Position numbers and translations under genes: made by a program
In this document: piece after piece, positions 8,213-16,322 of the stretch
Numbering within the stretch: the stretch's first letter is position 1
How the letters are laid out: every line of letters begins with the position of its first letter
Source of the DNA: JAVKFY01 sp040223615
Lineage (GTDB): Bacteria; Pseudomonadota; Alphaproteobacteria; GCA-2731375
Length of the DNA: 64,000 nt
Assembly: GCA_040223615.1 (NCBI GenBank)
Contig: JAVKFY010000047.1
Span: 35,043-99,042, forward strand
Reading direction: 5' to 3'
The notes under the pieces: generated by a model
The model's database searches: none
Told to the model about the DNA's origin: nothing
The model's input: the letters and a program-made list of their open reading frames with translations, nothing else

Positions 8213-9031
8213 TCAATCCTTGAACCGACCGTCGCGCCAGGCGATGGCCGCTTTCAGCCCCTCCTCGCGGCGGATGCGGGCGAATTCGGTCTTCTCGAAA
8301 GACGGCGTGGCATTGATCTCCACGTCGATGTCGAGCCCGGTCGCCAGCGCCTGACGCATGCCCATCGCTTCGTAGCTGCGGTTCACTGCCTGCTTGGTCT
8401 TCAGCACCGAGACCGACGACGCCTTGGCGATCTTGCCGGCCAGCGACAGCGCCGCCGCCTCGACGTCCGCCGCCGGGACCAGCCGGTTCACCAGCCCCAT
8501 CCGCAGCGCGTCCGCGGCCGGAATACGGTCGTCGCCGGTGAGCAGGATCTCCTTCGCCTGCTTCGGCCCGGTGACCCACGGAAACAGCATCGCCACCGCG
8601 CCGGTCCCGAACCGCACCTCGGGCTCGCCGAACATCGCATCGTCGGCCGCCACCGTGAGGTCGCAGGCCAGCGACAGCTCGAACGCGCCGGCCAGGCAGT
8701 AGCCGTGCACCGCCGCGATGGTCGGCTTCGGCGATTCCCAGAACCGGATGATGAAGTCGAACTGCAGCGACATCTGCGCGCGCACCTTGTCGACCGTGCT
8801 CATGTCGCGCGCCGCCGCCGCTTGCAGGTCGAACCCGGCCGAGAAGCAGCGCCCGTTGCCCGAGACGACGATGGCGCGCACCGTCTCGTCGGCGTTCAGC
8901 GCATCGACCGCCGCCATGGTCTCGACCATCAGTTCGTTGTTGAACGCGTTCATCCGCGCCGGCCGGTTGAACCGGATACGGCCGATTCCATCGGCACTGG
9001 AGACCTCGATCAGCGGTGGCGCAGCGGTCAT
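8213..9031 (-). CDS. Enoyl-CoA hydratase/isomerase family protein
   Basis: Crotonase-superfamily protein of 272 aa acting on acyl-CoA thioesters. The CoA-binding and oxyanion-hole segments are visible: RPARMNAFN near 23, GRCFSAGFDL around 60-69 and AAVHGYCLAGAFELSLACDL around 104-123. The usual hydratase Glu near the second motif is replaced around E136 by FGEPEVRFGTGA, a pattern seen in several isomerase- or hydratase-like subgroups, so the precise reaction is uncertain. It stands alone, convergent with the redoxin gene and divergent from the FecR gene. Confidence 0.85.
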   Translation of the reverse strand: MTAAPPLIEVSSADGIGRIRFNRPARMNAFNNELMVETMAAVDALNADETVRAIVVSGNGRCFSAGFDLQAAAARDMSTVDKVRAQMSLQFDFIIRFWESPKPTIAAVHGYCLAGAFELSLACDLTVAADDAMFGEPEVRFGTGAVAMLFPWVTGPKQAKEILLTGDDRIPAADALRMGLVNRLVPAADVEAAALSLAGKIAKASSVSVLKTKQAVNRSYEAMGMRQALATGLDIDVEINATPSFEKTEFARIRREEGLKAAIAWRDGRFKD

Positions 9032-9134
9032 GTCTCATGCTCCCAAGTGGCTGCCGGCACGATGACATAGTCCTCGCCCCTTGCCATCGTGGTCCCGCCC
9101 ACCATATCCCGACCAAGGCTCGGAGATTTCAAAA

Positions 9135-9767
9135 ATGTCTTTATATTTCAATCGTTTCTGCCTTGTTTCAATTCTGTTTCTGGGGCTGCTCCTGGTATTG
9201 ATGCCGGGCGCCGCGGGCGCCGATCCGATTGGCCGGGTGGTGCGTCAGGCGGGCCATGTGGTAGCCCAGGCCGGCGCTGAACTGCGTGCGCTCCGTCCCG
9301 GCGCGGCGGTGTTCGTCGGCGACCGCATCGTCACCGGCGCTGACAGCAAGGTCGCGATCCGTTTCGCCGAGGGCGCCGAGCTCATGGTCGGCCCGGCGAC
9401 CCAGGTGGCGCTATCCGACTACGTCCTGACCGCGGACCGCCGTGGCATACGCGGCCGCCTGAGCCTGCTGATCGGCATCGTGCGCACCCACCTGGCGGGC
9501 CTGTGGCGCGACGGTTTCGAGGTCGAGACACAGGCCGCGGTCGCCGCGCTGCGCTCCACCGACTGGATCACCGAGGCGACCGCCGGCAAGGCCGCCGTCT
9601 TCGTCGTCAATGGCGTCGTCGAGGTCACCGGCACGGCGACTGCCGACACCGTTGTGCTGCGCGGCGGCGACGGCACCGACGTTCCGGTCGGCGGTGCCCC
9701 CAGCGCGCCCAAGCAATGGGGCCGGAAGCGCGTCGACGCGGTGCTGGCGCGCACGGCCGTGCCATGA
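9135..9767 (+). CDS. Exported FecR-domain protein
   Basis: 210-aa protein with a signal peptide (1-29, MSLYFNRF then a leucine-rich core ending GAAGA) and one FecR domain: RPGAAVFVGDRIVTGADSKVAI around 55-75, RLSLLIGIVRTHL near 110 and a final VVNGVVEVTG strand. FecR domains outside TonB systems are usually periplasmic, carbohydrate- or partner-binding modules. ATG 9135 was chosen because it starts the signal peptide. ATGA overlap with the CHASE2 cyclase gene suggests it feeds a periplasmic signal into that receptor. Confidence 0.8.
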   Translation: MSLYFNRFCLVSILFLGLLLVLMPGAAGADPIGRVVRQAGHVVAQAGAELRALRPGAAVFVGDRIVTGADSKVAIRFAEGAELMVGPATQVALSDYVLTADRRGIRGRLSLLIGIVRTHLAGLWRDGFEVETQAAVAALRSTDWITEATAGKAAVFVVNGVVEVTGTATADTVVLRGGDGTDVPVGGAPSAPKQWGRKRVDAVLARTAVP

Positions 9768-11563
9768 GGCCACCGCGCCTGGAGACAATGCTGATCGCGG
9801 CGCTGACCGTCGTGCTCGCCGGGCTCTACCTGGCGGCGCGCGACGCCGGGCCGCTGCAGGCCGTGGAAGGCCTGGCGCTGAACCAGCGCTTCGCCTTGCG
9901 CGGGCCGGTCAGCCCGGGCCGCGACGTGACCGTCGTCGCCATTGACGAGGCCAGCCTGCGCGAGCTTGGCCGCTGGCCGGTCTCGCGCACCGTTCTGGCC
10001 GAAGCGGTTCGCCGCATCGCCGCTGCCGGCGCCAGCGTCATCGTCGTCGACCTGCTGCTGCTCGGCGACGAGGAGGCGGGCGCCGACATCGCGCTGGCCG
10101 CCGCGATGGCCGAGGCCGGCAACGTCGTCGTGCCCTACGCCATGCAGTTCAGCGGGCCGGTGCGCGACCGCGCCGTCCCGCCGCAGGTGCTGCGCTCCGC
10201 CTATCGCGCGGTGCTGACCGACCCGGCGGGCGACTTGGCGCCCACGGCGCGGGCGATCCTGGCGCCGCTGCCGACATTCCTGGACGTGGCGTCGCCGGCG
10301 CATGCCACCGTGCTGCTGGCCGACAACGGCCACCTGCGGTTCATCCACCCGGCGATCCGCTACGGCGATGCCTGGTATCCCTCGCTCGCCGTCACCGCGG
10401 TGAACAAGCATCTCGGGCACACCGTGACCGCCGCCGATCCGGCGCGCGCGCGTGCGCTCAACTATGTCGGTCCGGCCGGCAGTTTCCCGACCTGGCCGAT
10501 GATCGACCTGATCGAGGGCCGGGTGCCGCCGGCCGGCCTGGCCGGGCGCGTGGTGGTGCTGGGGGCGACGGCGTCCGGTGTCGGCGACCGCTTCGTAACC
10601 CCCTATGACAGCGCGCTGCCGGGCGTGGAGGTGTTCGCCACGGCGATCGACAACCTGTTGCACGACCGTTTCCTGCGCCGCGGCCCAGACGCCGAGCTGG
10701 CCGACCTGGCGGCGCTGCTGCTGGCCGGGATCGCCACCGCCTGGCTGGTCGCGATCCGCTCCGTCGGCCTTGCGCTGTTTGCCGGCACGGCCTTGCTGGT
10801 CGGGTGGTGCGCGATCAACCTCGCGGGCTTCGCCCATGCCCACCTCTGGCTGAATTTCACCTTCCCGGCGCTGCTGATCGTTGCCGGCACCGCCGTCGCG
10901 GTCGCCGGTCGAGGGCTGCGCGAGGGGCGCCAGCGCCGCCGCCTGACCCGCTACGTCTCGCCGCTGACCTTCGTGCGCGGCCGCCGTCGGGCCGAACACG
11001 ACCAGATCGCGGCGGTGATGTTCGTCGACCTGGTCGGCTTCACGCAGGTTGCCGAGACGCTGCCGCCAGCTGAACTCACCGAGACCTTGCGCGGCTTCCA
11101 TCGCCGGGTCGAGCACGCCGCCGTCACCCATGACGGCCTGGTCGACAACTTCATCGGCGATGCGGTGCTGGTGGTCTTCGGCCTCGGACGGGCGCCAGCC
11201 GCCGCCGCGCGCCAGGCGCTATCCGGCGCGCGCGCCATCGTCGCCGCCATCGCCGACTGGAATGCGGAACGCGCAGGTTCGGGCCTGCCGGCGATTGCCT
11301 GCGGGGTCGGGTTGCACGTCGGCCCGGTGCGCGTGGCCGAGGTCGGCGGCGCCACGCATGCGCAGATCACCGTCACCGGCGACACCGTGAACGTCGCCAG
11401 CCGGCTCGAAGCGCTGACCAGGGAGATGTCGGCGACGGTGATCGCATCCGACGCCGTGATCGACGCCGCCGGCACGGGTGGCGACTTCGCCGCCCTGCCG
11501 CCGACCGCGCTGCGCGGCCGCGGCGCCCCGATCGGCCTGTGGGCCTGGCGCGCGCCGAACTAG
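9764..11563 (+). CDS. CHASE2-domain class III adenylate/guanylate cyclase
   Basis: Membrane-bound receptor cyclase of 599 aa: N-terminal TM (about 9-27), periplasmic CHASE2 sensor (about 30-300), three TM helices (about 315-385), and a cytoplasmic class III cyclase domain (about 410-595) that would make cAMP or cGMP. Metal-binding Asp residues are present (D422 in FVDLVGFT; D466 in NFIGDAV), as is the transition-state pair in GDTVNVASRLE. The residue normally Lys in the K-F-I-G-D motif is Asn462 here, so base specificity may differ or activity may be lowered. It is translationally coupled to the FecR gene and overlaps the convergent Lin0512 gene by 4 nt. Confidence 0.87.
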   Translation: MRPPRLETMLIAALTVVLAGLYLAARDAGPLQAVEGLALNQRFALRGPVSPGRDVTVVAIDEASLRELGRWPVSRTVLAEAVRRIAAAGASVIVVDLLLLGDEEAGADIALAAAMAEAGNVVVPYAMQFSGPVRDRAVPPQVLRSAYRAVLTDPAGDLAPTARAILAPLPTFLDVASPAHATVLLADNGHLRFIHPAIRYGDAWYPSLAVTAVNKHLGHTVTAADPARARALNYVGPAGSFPTWPMIDLIEGRVPPAGLAGRVVVLGATASGVGDRFVTPYDSALPGVEVFATAIDNLLHDRFLRRGPDAELADLAALLLAGIATAWLVAIRSVGLALFAGTALLVGWCAINLAGFAHAHLWLNFTFPALLIVAGTAVAVAGRGLREGRQRRRLTRYVSPLTFVRGRRRAEHDQIAAVMFVDLVGFTQVAETLPPAELTETLRGFHRRVEHAAVTHDGLVDNFIGDAVLVVFGLGRAPAAAARQALSGARAIVAAIADWNAERAGSGLPAIACGVGLHVGPVRVAEVGGATHAQITVTGDTVNVASRLEALTREMSATVIASDAVIDAAGTGGDFAALPPTALRGRGAPIGLWAWRAPN

Positions 11564-11904
11564 GGCAGATCCAGCCGCACGATCACGGCCGCCGAACAGA
11601 TCACCGCGACGTCGCCCAGCACCTCGTCGGCGACATCGAGACCGCCCTTGACCGCCGTCGCGGTGACCGTGCCGTAGGGCAGGCTGGCTCTGACCTTGTC
11701 GAGGTCGACGGCCTCGGGCTGCTGCGCGCCGATGGTGACGTCGACGTGCATCTGCGTCTTCGGATCGAGCTTCAACGTGCGGATCATGGTCAACGAGCTG
11801 TGGTGGATGGCGTCCTGCACCGCGCGCAGTGCCGCCTTGGTGTAGTCGCCGCCGTGCAGGTCGTTGCCGTGACCCATCTCCAGGATGACGCGCTTGACGG
11901 CCAT
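11560..11904 (-). CDS. Lin0512-family protein (paralog 2), 114 aa
   Basis: Small conserved protein of the Lin0512 family, biochemical role unknown. It shows the family pattern VILEMGHGNDLHGGDYTKAA at the N-terminus, the VTIGAQQPE segment mid-protein and a hydrophobic AAVIVRLDLP tail. It is a tandem paralog of the gene just upstream. The ATG at 11904 shares one nucleotide with that gene's stop (TGATG), so the two are almost certainly co-translated. A GTG one codon earlier is an alternative start. Its stop overlaps the convergent cyclase gene. Confidence 0.75.
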   Translation of the reverse strand: MAVKRVILEMGHGNDLHGGDYTKAALRAVQDAIHHSSLTMIRTLKLDPKTQMHVDVTIGAQQPEAVDLDKVRASLPYGTVTATAVKGGLDVADEVLGDVAVICSAAVIVRLDLP

Positions 11905-12257
11905 CACGCATCTCCCTCTGGCAGGTCGAGCCGCACCACAGCGGCGGCGTGCGCGAGCAGGGTGGCGTTATCGCCCTCCTCGTTCGGGATCTCCAGCCCG
12001 CCCTCGACCACCTCCACCGTGCCGGTGCCATGCGGCAGCACCGCCAGCACCGCCGCGTGATCGACCTGCTCCGGGTGCGGCACGCCGATGGTGACTTCGA
12101 CCCGCATGGCGTCGGTGTCCATGCCCAGCGCCCGCGTCACGGTCAGCGAGTTGTGCCACAGCGCGTCGCGCAGGGCGCGAACCGCCGCCTTGGTCGGCTC
12201 GCGCCCGCGTATGTCGGTGCCCATCCCGATCTCGAGCACCACCCGTTGCCAGCTCAT
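11904..12257 (-). CDS. Lin0512-family protein (paralog 1), 117 aa
   Basis: First member of the Lin0512 tandem pair. VVLEIGMGTDIRGREPTKAAVRALRDAL, VTIGVPHPEQVD and AAAVVRLDLP align with the downstream copy throughout. Such proteins are predicted to form small ring-like oligomers related to acyl-carrier or tautomerase-like folds, but no reaction is established. It begins 38 nt after the rhodanese gene on the same strand and may be the distal part of the sulfur operon. Two dissimilar copies suggest a hetero-oligomer. Confidence 0.75.
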   Translation of the reverse strand: MSWQRVVLEIGMGTDIRGREPTKAAVRALRDALWHNSLTVTRALGMDTDAMRVEVTIGVPHPEQVDHAAVLAVLPHGTGTVEVVEGGLEIPNEEGDNATLLAHAAAVVRLDLPEGDA

Positions 12258-12295
12258 CGCGTTCTCCCGGTTGCTGCCGGGATGCTAGCGATGTT

Positions 12296-12850
12296 TCAGG
12301 CGTTTTGCATCGCGGCCGGTACGGTCGGGCGGTTCCACGGCATCAGGCCGAGCAGGCTGGCCAGCGCGCAGGTGCCGGTGACGCCGGCGAAGGTCAGTCC
12401 GGCGCCGACAAAGGCCGACAGCGCGTAGAACCACGGGCTGACCAGAAGGCCGAGCACGACACCCAGCACCACCATCGAGCCGGCGGTGATCTGCACCTGG
12501 CGCTGGATCGGCAGCGGCGCGCGCTGGTTGGCGTTGATCCGCAGCCCGGCCTTCTTCCAACCCTGGATGCCGCCGCTCAGGTGATAGACCTCGGCGAAGC
12601 CGGAGCCGAGAAGCTGTGCCGCGGCCTGGCCGGTGCGGTTGCCGCTGTTGCAGTGGAACACGCCGACCTTGCCGTGCTCGTCGTCGAAGGCGGCCGCATC
12701 GAAGCCCGAAAGCGGCACCAGCCGGGCGCCGGGGATGTGTTCGCGGGCATATTCATCGGGTTCGCGCACGTCGATCAGCACCGCGCGGCCCTGCGCCAGC
12801 CAGGTCGACAGGGTCTTCGGATCCACTTCCTTCAGGGTCTGACGGTCCAT
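12296..12850 (-). CDS. Rhodanese domain fused to DUF2892 membrane tail (YgaP-like)
   Basis: 184-aa membrane-anchored sulfurtransferase. The rhodanese domain occupies residues ~5-105 with active-site Cys67 in HCNSGNRT; the C-terminal part (about 125-170) is the two-helix DUF2892 membrane hairpin, giving the arrangement of E. coli YgaP. It moves sulfane sulfur from persulfides or thiosulfate. The start has a good site (AAGGAG, 8 nt upstream). Unusually, its first 98 nt are overlapped in another frame by the end of the SulP gene. Neighbours are a persulfide-dioxygenase-like protein and a sulfate-type carrier. Confidence 0.9.
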   Translation of the reverse strand: MDRQTLKEVDPKTLSTWLAQGRAVLIDVREPDEYAREHIPGARLVPLSGFDAAAFDDEHGKVGVFHCNSGNRTGQAAAQLLGSGFAEVYHLSGGIQGWKKAGLRINANQRAPLPIQRQVQITAGSMVVLGVVLGLLVSPWFYALSAFVGAGLTFAGVTGTCALASLLGLMPWNRPTVPAAMQNA

Positions 12851-14597
12851 CGTTCGATACTCCTTGGTGATTGATGGTTTGGGTCGAGGCGGGGTCGAGC
12901 GCGGCCATCGCCGCGTACTGGCTCAGGAACACCCGCCCGGTGAGCTCGTCGAGAAAGCCGGTGCGCCGCAGCCGGTCCATCACCGGCCCCTTCACCTCCG
13001 ACAGGTGGAAAGCGATGCCGGCGTCGCCCAGGCGGCGGTTCAGCGCCTCCAGGCTGTCCAGCGCGCTCGCGTCGATCAGGTTCACCGCCGTGCACTGCAG
13101 CACCACGTGCGCGGTGCCGGGCCGCGCGGCAGCGAGGTCGTAGACCCGGTCCTCCAGCGTGCGCGCGTTGGCGAAGTACAGGCTCTCGTCAATCCGTACG
13201 CTCAGCACCTTGTCGCTGGTTACCACGTCGTGGCGCAGCACGTTGCGGAAATGCTCGGTGCCCGGCACCTGTCCGACCACCGCCAGGTGCGGCCGCGACG
13301 TGCGCCACAAGAACAGCACCACCGACAGCGCCACACCGGTGACGATTCCGGCCTCGACGCCGACCAGCCAGACCATGGCGATGGTGCCGGCCATCGCCGC
13401 GAAGTCGGTCTTGGAGTAAGTCCAGGTTCGCCGCAGCGCGCCGATGTCGACCAGCGACAGCACCGCGACGACGATGGTCGCGGCGAGTACCGCGCGCGGC
13501 AGCTCGGCGAACAGCGGGGTCAGGAACATCGCGGTGAGCCCGATGCCGACCGCGGTCAGCACGCCGGCCATCGGCGTGCGCGCGCCGGCATCGTAATTCA
13601 CCACGGAGCGGGCGAAACCGCCGGTCACCGGGTACCCCGCCGTCACGGCCGACGCGAGGTTCGCGGCGCCGAGCCCGACCAGCTCGGCGTTGGCATCAAT
13701 CCGCTCTCGCCGCTTCGCTGCCAGGGTCTGGGCCACCGAGACCGACTCGACGAAACCGACAATGGAAATCAGTGCTGCCGACGGCAGCAGCGCCAGCAAC
13801 AGGGAAGGCTCCAGCGCCGGCACGGTGAGCGGCGGCAGCCCGGCCGGAATCGCGCCGACCACGCCGACGCCCCTGTCGGCCAGACCCAGCATGGTCACTG
13901 CGACAATGCCGGCGGCGACGGCGGCGACCGGCCCGGCCTTGGCCACCGCGTCGGCCAGTCGAGGCCCCATGCCGAACCGAACGAGAAGGGGCTTCAGAGA
14001 CTTGCGGACCCAGAACAGCCAGGTGATGGCGCCGACGCCGATCAGCAGGGTCGGCAGGTTGGCCTCGCCAAGATGCGACGCCAGCGCCGGCAGCAAGTCG
14101 ACCAGCGTGTCGCCATGCACCGGTACGCCGAGAATGTGCTTGAGCTGGCTCGCCGCGATCAGCACGCCCGACGCGGTGATGAAGCCGGAGATCACCGGAT
14201 GGCTCAGCAGGTTCGCCAGGAACCCCAGCCGCAGCAGGCCGAGCCCGATCAGGATCGCGCCCGACAGCGCCGCCAAGGTCAGTGCCACCAATGTCGGCGG
14301 CAGGCCCAGCTCCGGCGCCGCCTGGCCGACGGCGGACGCGGTCATCAGCGAGACCACCGCCACCGGTCCCACGGCCAGCGCGTTCGACGAGCCGAAGATC
14401 GCGTAGCCGACCAGCGGCAGCATCGAGGCGTACAGCCCGACTTCCGCCGGCAGACCCGCCAGCAGCGCGTAGGCCAAGCTCTGCGGAACCAGCATGATGG
14501 TGACGATCACCGCCGCCATCGCGTCGCCCCGCAGGGCCTCGCCGTCGTAACGCCGCAACCAACGCGCGGCGGGGACAACTCGTGCCAGGGCGTTCAT
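12753..14597 (-). CDS. SulP-family inorganic anion transporter with STAS domain
   Basis: 614-aa inner-membrane carrier of the SLC26/SulP family, expected to move sulfate, sulfite, bicarbonate or a related anion. The conserved start of the transport domain (AAVIVTIMLVPQSLAYALLAGLP) is near residue 28, followed by a hydrophobic core to about 425 and a C-terminal STAS domain (about 450-565, with CTAVNLIDASALDSLEAL). After the STAS domain the frame continues through some 45 polar residues, the last 33 of which overlap the rhodanese coding sequence; this tail may be a lost-stop extension. It lies 7 nt downstream of the MBL gene. Confidence 0.92.
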   Translation of the reverse strand: MNALARVVPAARWLRRYDGEALRGDAMAAVIVTIMLVPQSLAYALLAGLPAEVGLYASMLPLVGYAIFGSSNALAVGPVAVVSLMTASAVGQAAPELGLPPTLVALTLAALSGAILIGLGLLRLGFLANLLSHPVISGFITASGVLIAASQLKHILGVPVHGDTLVDLLPALASHLGEANLPTLLIGVGAITWLFWVRKSLKPLLVRFGMGPRLADAVAKAGPVAAVAAGIVAVTMLGLADRGVGVVGAIPAGLPPLTVPALEPSLLLALLPSAALISIVGFVESVSVAQTLAAKRRERIDANAELVGLGAANLASAVTAGYPVTGGFARSVVNYDAGARTPMAGVLTAVGIGLTAMFLTPLFAELPRAVLAATIVVAVLSLVDIGALRRTWTYSKTDFAAMAGTIAMVWLVGVEAGIVTGVALSVVLFLWRTSRPHLAVVGQVPGTEHFRNVLRHDVVTSDKVLSVRIDESLYFANARTLEDRVYDLAAARPGTAHVVLQCTAVNLIDASALDSLEALNRRLGDAGIAFHLSEVKGPVMDRLRRTGFLDELTGRVFLSQYAAMAALDPASTQTINHQGVSNDGPSDPEGSGSEDPVDLAGAGPRGADRRARTR

Positions 14598-14604
14598 CGG
14601 GCAC

Positions 14605-15468
14605 TCAGAGCGCGTTCAGCGGAATCTTCAGGTAGCTGACGCCATTGTCCTCCGGCGGCGGCGGCTCGCCGGCGCGCATGTTCACCTGCACCGACGGCAG
14701 GATCAGCACCGGCATGGACAGCGTCGCGTCGCGCTCGGTACGCATCTTCACGAAGTCGTCCTCGGTGACGCCGTCACCGATGTGGATGTTGTTGTCGCGC
14801 TCCGCCGCCACCGTGGTCTCCCAAACGTAGGTGTCACGGCCAGGTGCTTTATAGTCGTGGCACAGGAAGATGCGGGTCTGCGGCGGCAGGTCGAGGAGCT
14901 TCTTCATCGAGCGGTAGAGGGTGCGCGCATCGCCGCCCGGGAAGTCGCAACGCGCGGTACCGTAGTCCGGCATGAAGATGGTATCGCCGACGAACACCGC
15001 GTCGCCGATCACGTAGCTGAGGCATGCTGGCGTGTGACCGGGCGTATGCATCACGCGGGCCTGCATATCGCCGATGCTGAAGGTCTCGCCGTCCTTGAAC
15101 AGATGGTCGAACTGGCTGCCGTCGATGGCGAAGTCCGGGCCGGCGTTGAACACGCCGCCGAAGGTTTCCTGCACCGCCGTGATGTGCTCGCCGATGGCGA
15201 TTCTGCCGCCGAGCTTCTGCTTCAGGTATGGCGCGGCGCTGAGATGGTCGGCGTGCGCATGGGTCTCCAGCAGCCAGTCGACGCTCAGCCCGCGCTTGTT
15301 GACCCAAGCGACGACCGCGTCGGCGGACTCTGTCCGCGTGCGTCCCGACTTGGGATCATAGTCATGGACTGAATCGATGATCGCCGCGTGCTTCGTCGCC
15401 GGGTCGACCACCACATGCGTGGCGGTAAATGTCGCCTCGTCGAAAAACGTCTGGACGGTCGGTTTCAT
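14605..15468 (-). CDS. MBL-fold hydrolase, persulfide-dioxygenase/Blh-like
   Basis: 287-aa metallo-beta-lactamase-fold protein of the ETHE1/Blh type. Known relatives oxidise glutathione persulfide to sulfite with a single iron. Metal motifs are complete: H70-A-H72-A-D74-H75, HTPGHTP near 150, GDTIFMPDYGTARCDFPGGD (about 170-189) and FLCHDY near 213. ATG 15468 follows AAGGAGG at ideal spacing; an upstream in-frame GTG lacks such a site. It is the first enzyme gene after the Crp/Fnr regulator and precedes SulP and rhodanese, which together make a coherent sulfide/persulfide detoxification set. Confidence 0.88.
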   Translation of the reverse strand: MKPTVQTFFDEATFTATHVVVDPATKHAAIIDSVHDYDPKSGRTRTESADAVVAWVNKRGLSVDWLLETHAHADHLSAAPYLKQKLGGRIAIGEHITAVQETFGGVFNAGPDFAIDGSQFDHLFKDGETFSIGDMQARVMHTPGHTPACLSYVIGDAVFVGDTIFMPDYGTARCDFPGGDARTLYRSMKKLLDLPPQTRIFLCHDYKAPGRDTYVWETTVAAERDNNIHIGDGVTEDDFVKMRTERDATLSMPVLILPSVQVNMRAGEPPPPEDNGVSYLKIPLNAL

Positions 15469-15520
15469 GACCACCTCCTTCCTCACATTCCTAAGATGGG
15501 CGCAGACGGAGGTGACGTCG

Positions 15521-15533
15521 GTGACTAAGTCAC
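15521..15533. promoter_or_regulatory. Palindrome GTGAC-N3-GTCAC overlapping crp-family stop
   Basis: GTGACTAAGTCAC is a 5+5 bp palindrome sitting on the stop codon of the Crp/Fnr gene and 52 bp before the MBL start. The half-site GTGAC is close to the TGTGA half-site recognised by Crp-type helix-turn-helix proteins, so it could be an internal autoregulatory operator of the sulfur operon. The spacing is tighter than the classical N6. Confidence 0.3.
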
Positions 15534-16202
15534 ACTGCGCCCGGCGACGGCCAGCGCCTGCAGCGCCGGGCGGTCCAGCAGTCGCACCCGGCCCCGCTCT
15601 CCCGCGACCCAGCCACGGCGTTCGAACTCCTTGAGCTGGCGCGAGATCACCTCCCGCGCTGTGCCGAGCTCGACCGCCAGGTCCTGGTGCGTCGCGGCGA
15701 TCTCGTCCGCCTCGCCGGCGAGTTCCAGCATGCGCTGCGCCAGCCGATGCGAGATCGTCGTGAAGGCCAACTCCTCCACCAGTAGCATCAGTTCCATCAT
15801 CCGCGTCGCGTAGGTCGACAGCACGAACTCGCGGAACGGCGGCGACTCCGCCATCAGCCGGTCGAAGATCGCCCGAGGCACGGCGACCACGCGCACTTCG
15901 GTCTCGGCGATGCCCTCAGCCATGTAGTGCGCGTGCGCCAGCAGGCAGGCGGTGGTCAGGATGCAGCTCTCGCCGCCGCCGATCCGGTACAGCACGATCT
16001 CGCGGCCGTGATCGGAAATCTGCCGCACCCGCACCCGCCCGTCGGTGATCAGCAGGTAGTCGTCCGGTGTGTGATCCGGGCTGAACGCGACCGCGCCGGC
16101 CGGTAGCTTTCGGCCGCGCGCGCCTTGCAGCAGCGCGGTGCGGTGCGCCGGCGCCAGGTCAGCCAGTGCGGGAAAGCGGTCGATCCATGCCGGCTCGCTC
16201 AT
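15525..16202 (-). CDS. Crp/Fnr-family transcriptional regulator
   Basis: 225-aa one-component regulator: cyclic-nucleotide-binding-type sensor fold (about 10-125), long dimer helix, and a C-terminal winged HTH (about 165-215, THQDLAVELGTAREVISRQLKEF). It lacks the N-terminal Cys cluster of Fnr. Two Cys, C80 and C86, sit in the effector pocket (GESCILTTACLL), a motif that recurs in Crp/Fnr regulators next to sulfur genes. Thiol or persulfide sensing is therefore plausible, though this is inference. ATG 16202 has GGGGGAGG upstream. It heads the minus-strand sulfur operon and is divergent from a universal stress protein. Confidence 0.88.
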   Translation of the reverse strand: MSEPAWIDRFPALADLAPAHRTALLQGARGRKLPAGAVAFSPDHTPDDYLLITDGRVRVRQISDHGREIVLYRIGGGESCILTTACLLAHAHYMAEGIAETEVRVVAVPRAIFDRLMAESPPFREFVLSTYATRMMELMLLVEELAFTTISHRLAQRMLELAGEADEIAATHQDLAVELGTAREVISRQLKEFERRGWVAGERGRVRLLDRPALQALAVAGRSVT

Positions 16203-16248
16203 TCTCGATCCTCCCCCGCCATGATGTCCGCCGGAATCGCCACCCGCG

Positions 16249-16262
16249 TTGATCGGCGTCAA
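16249..16262. promoter_or_regulatory. FixK/FnrL-type box
   Basis: TTGATCGGCGTCAA in the 120-bp divergent space between the Crp/Fnr gene and the universal stress protein gene matches every defined position of the alphaproteobacterial FixK/FnrL consensus TTGA(T/C)-N4-(G/A)TCAA. It lies 61 bp before the USP start and 47 bp before the regulator start, so low-oxygen control of either or both is plausible. Confidence 0.65.
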
Positions 16263-16322
16263 TGTCGCCACGGAAAGGCCAGGCGACAACAATACCCCCG
16301 GCAACCGCCGATGGAGGCGACA

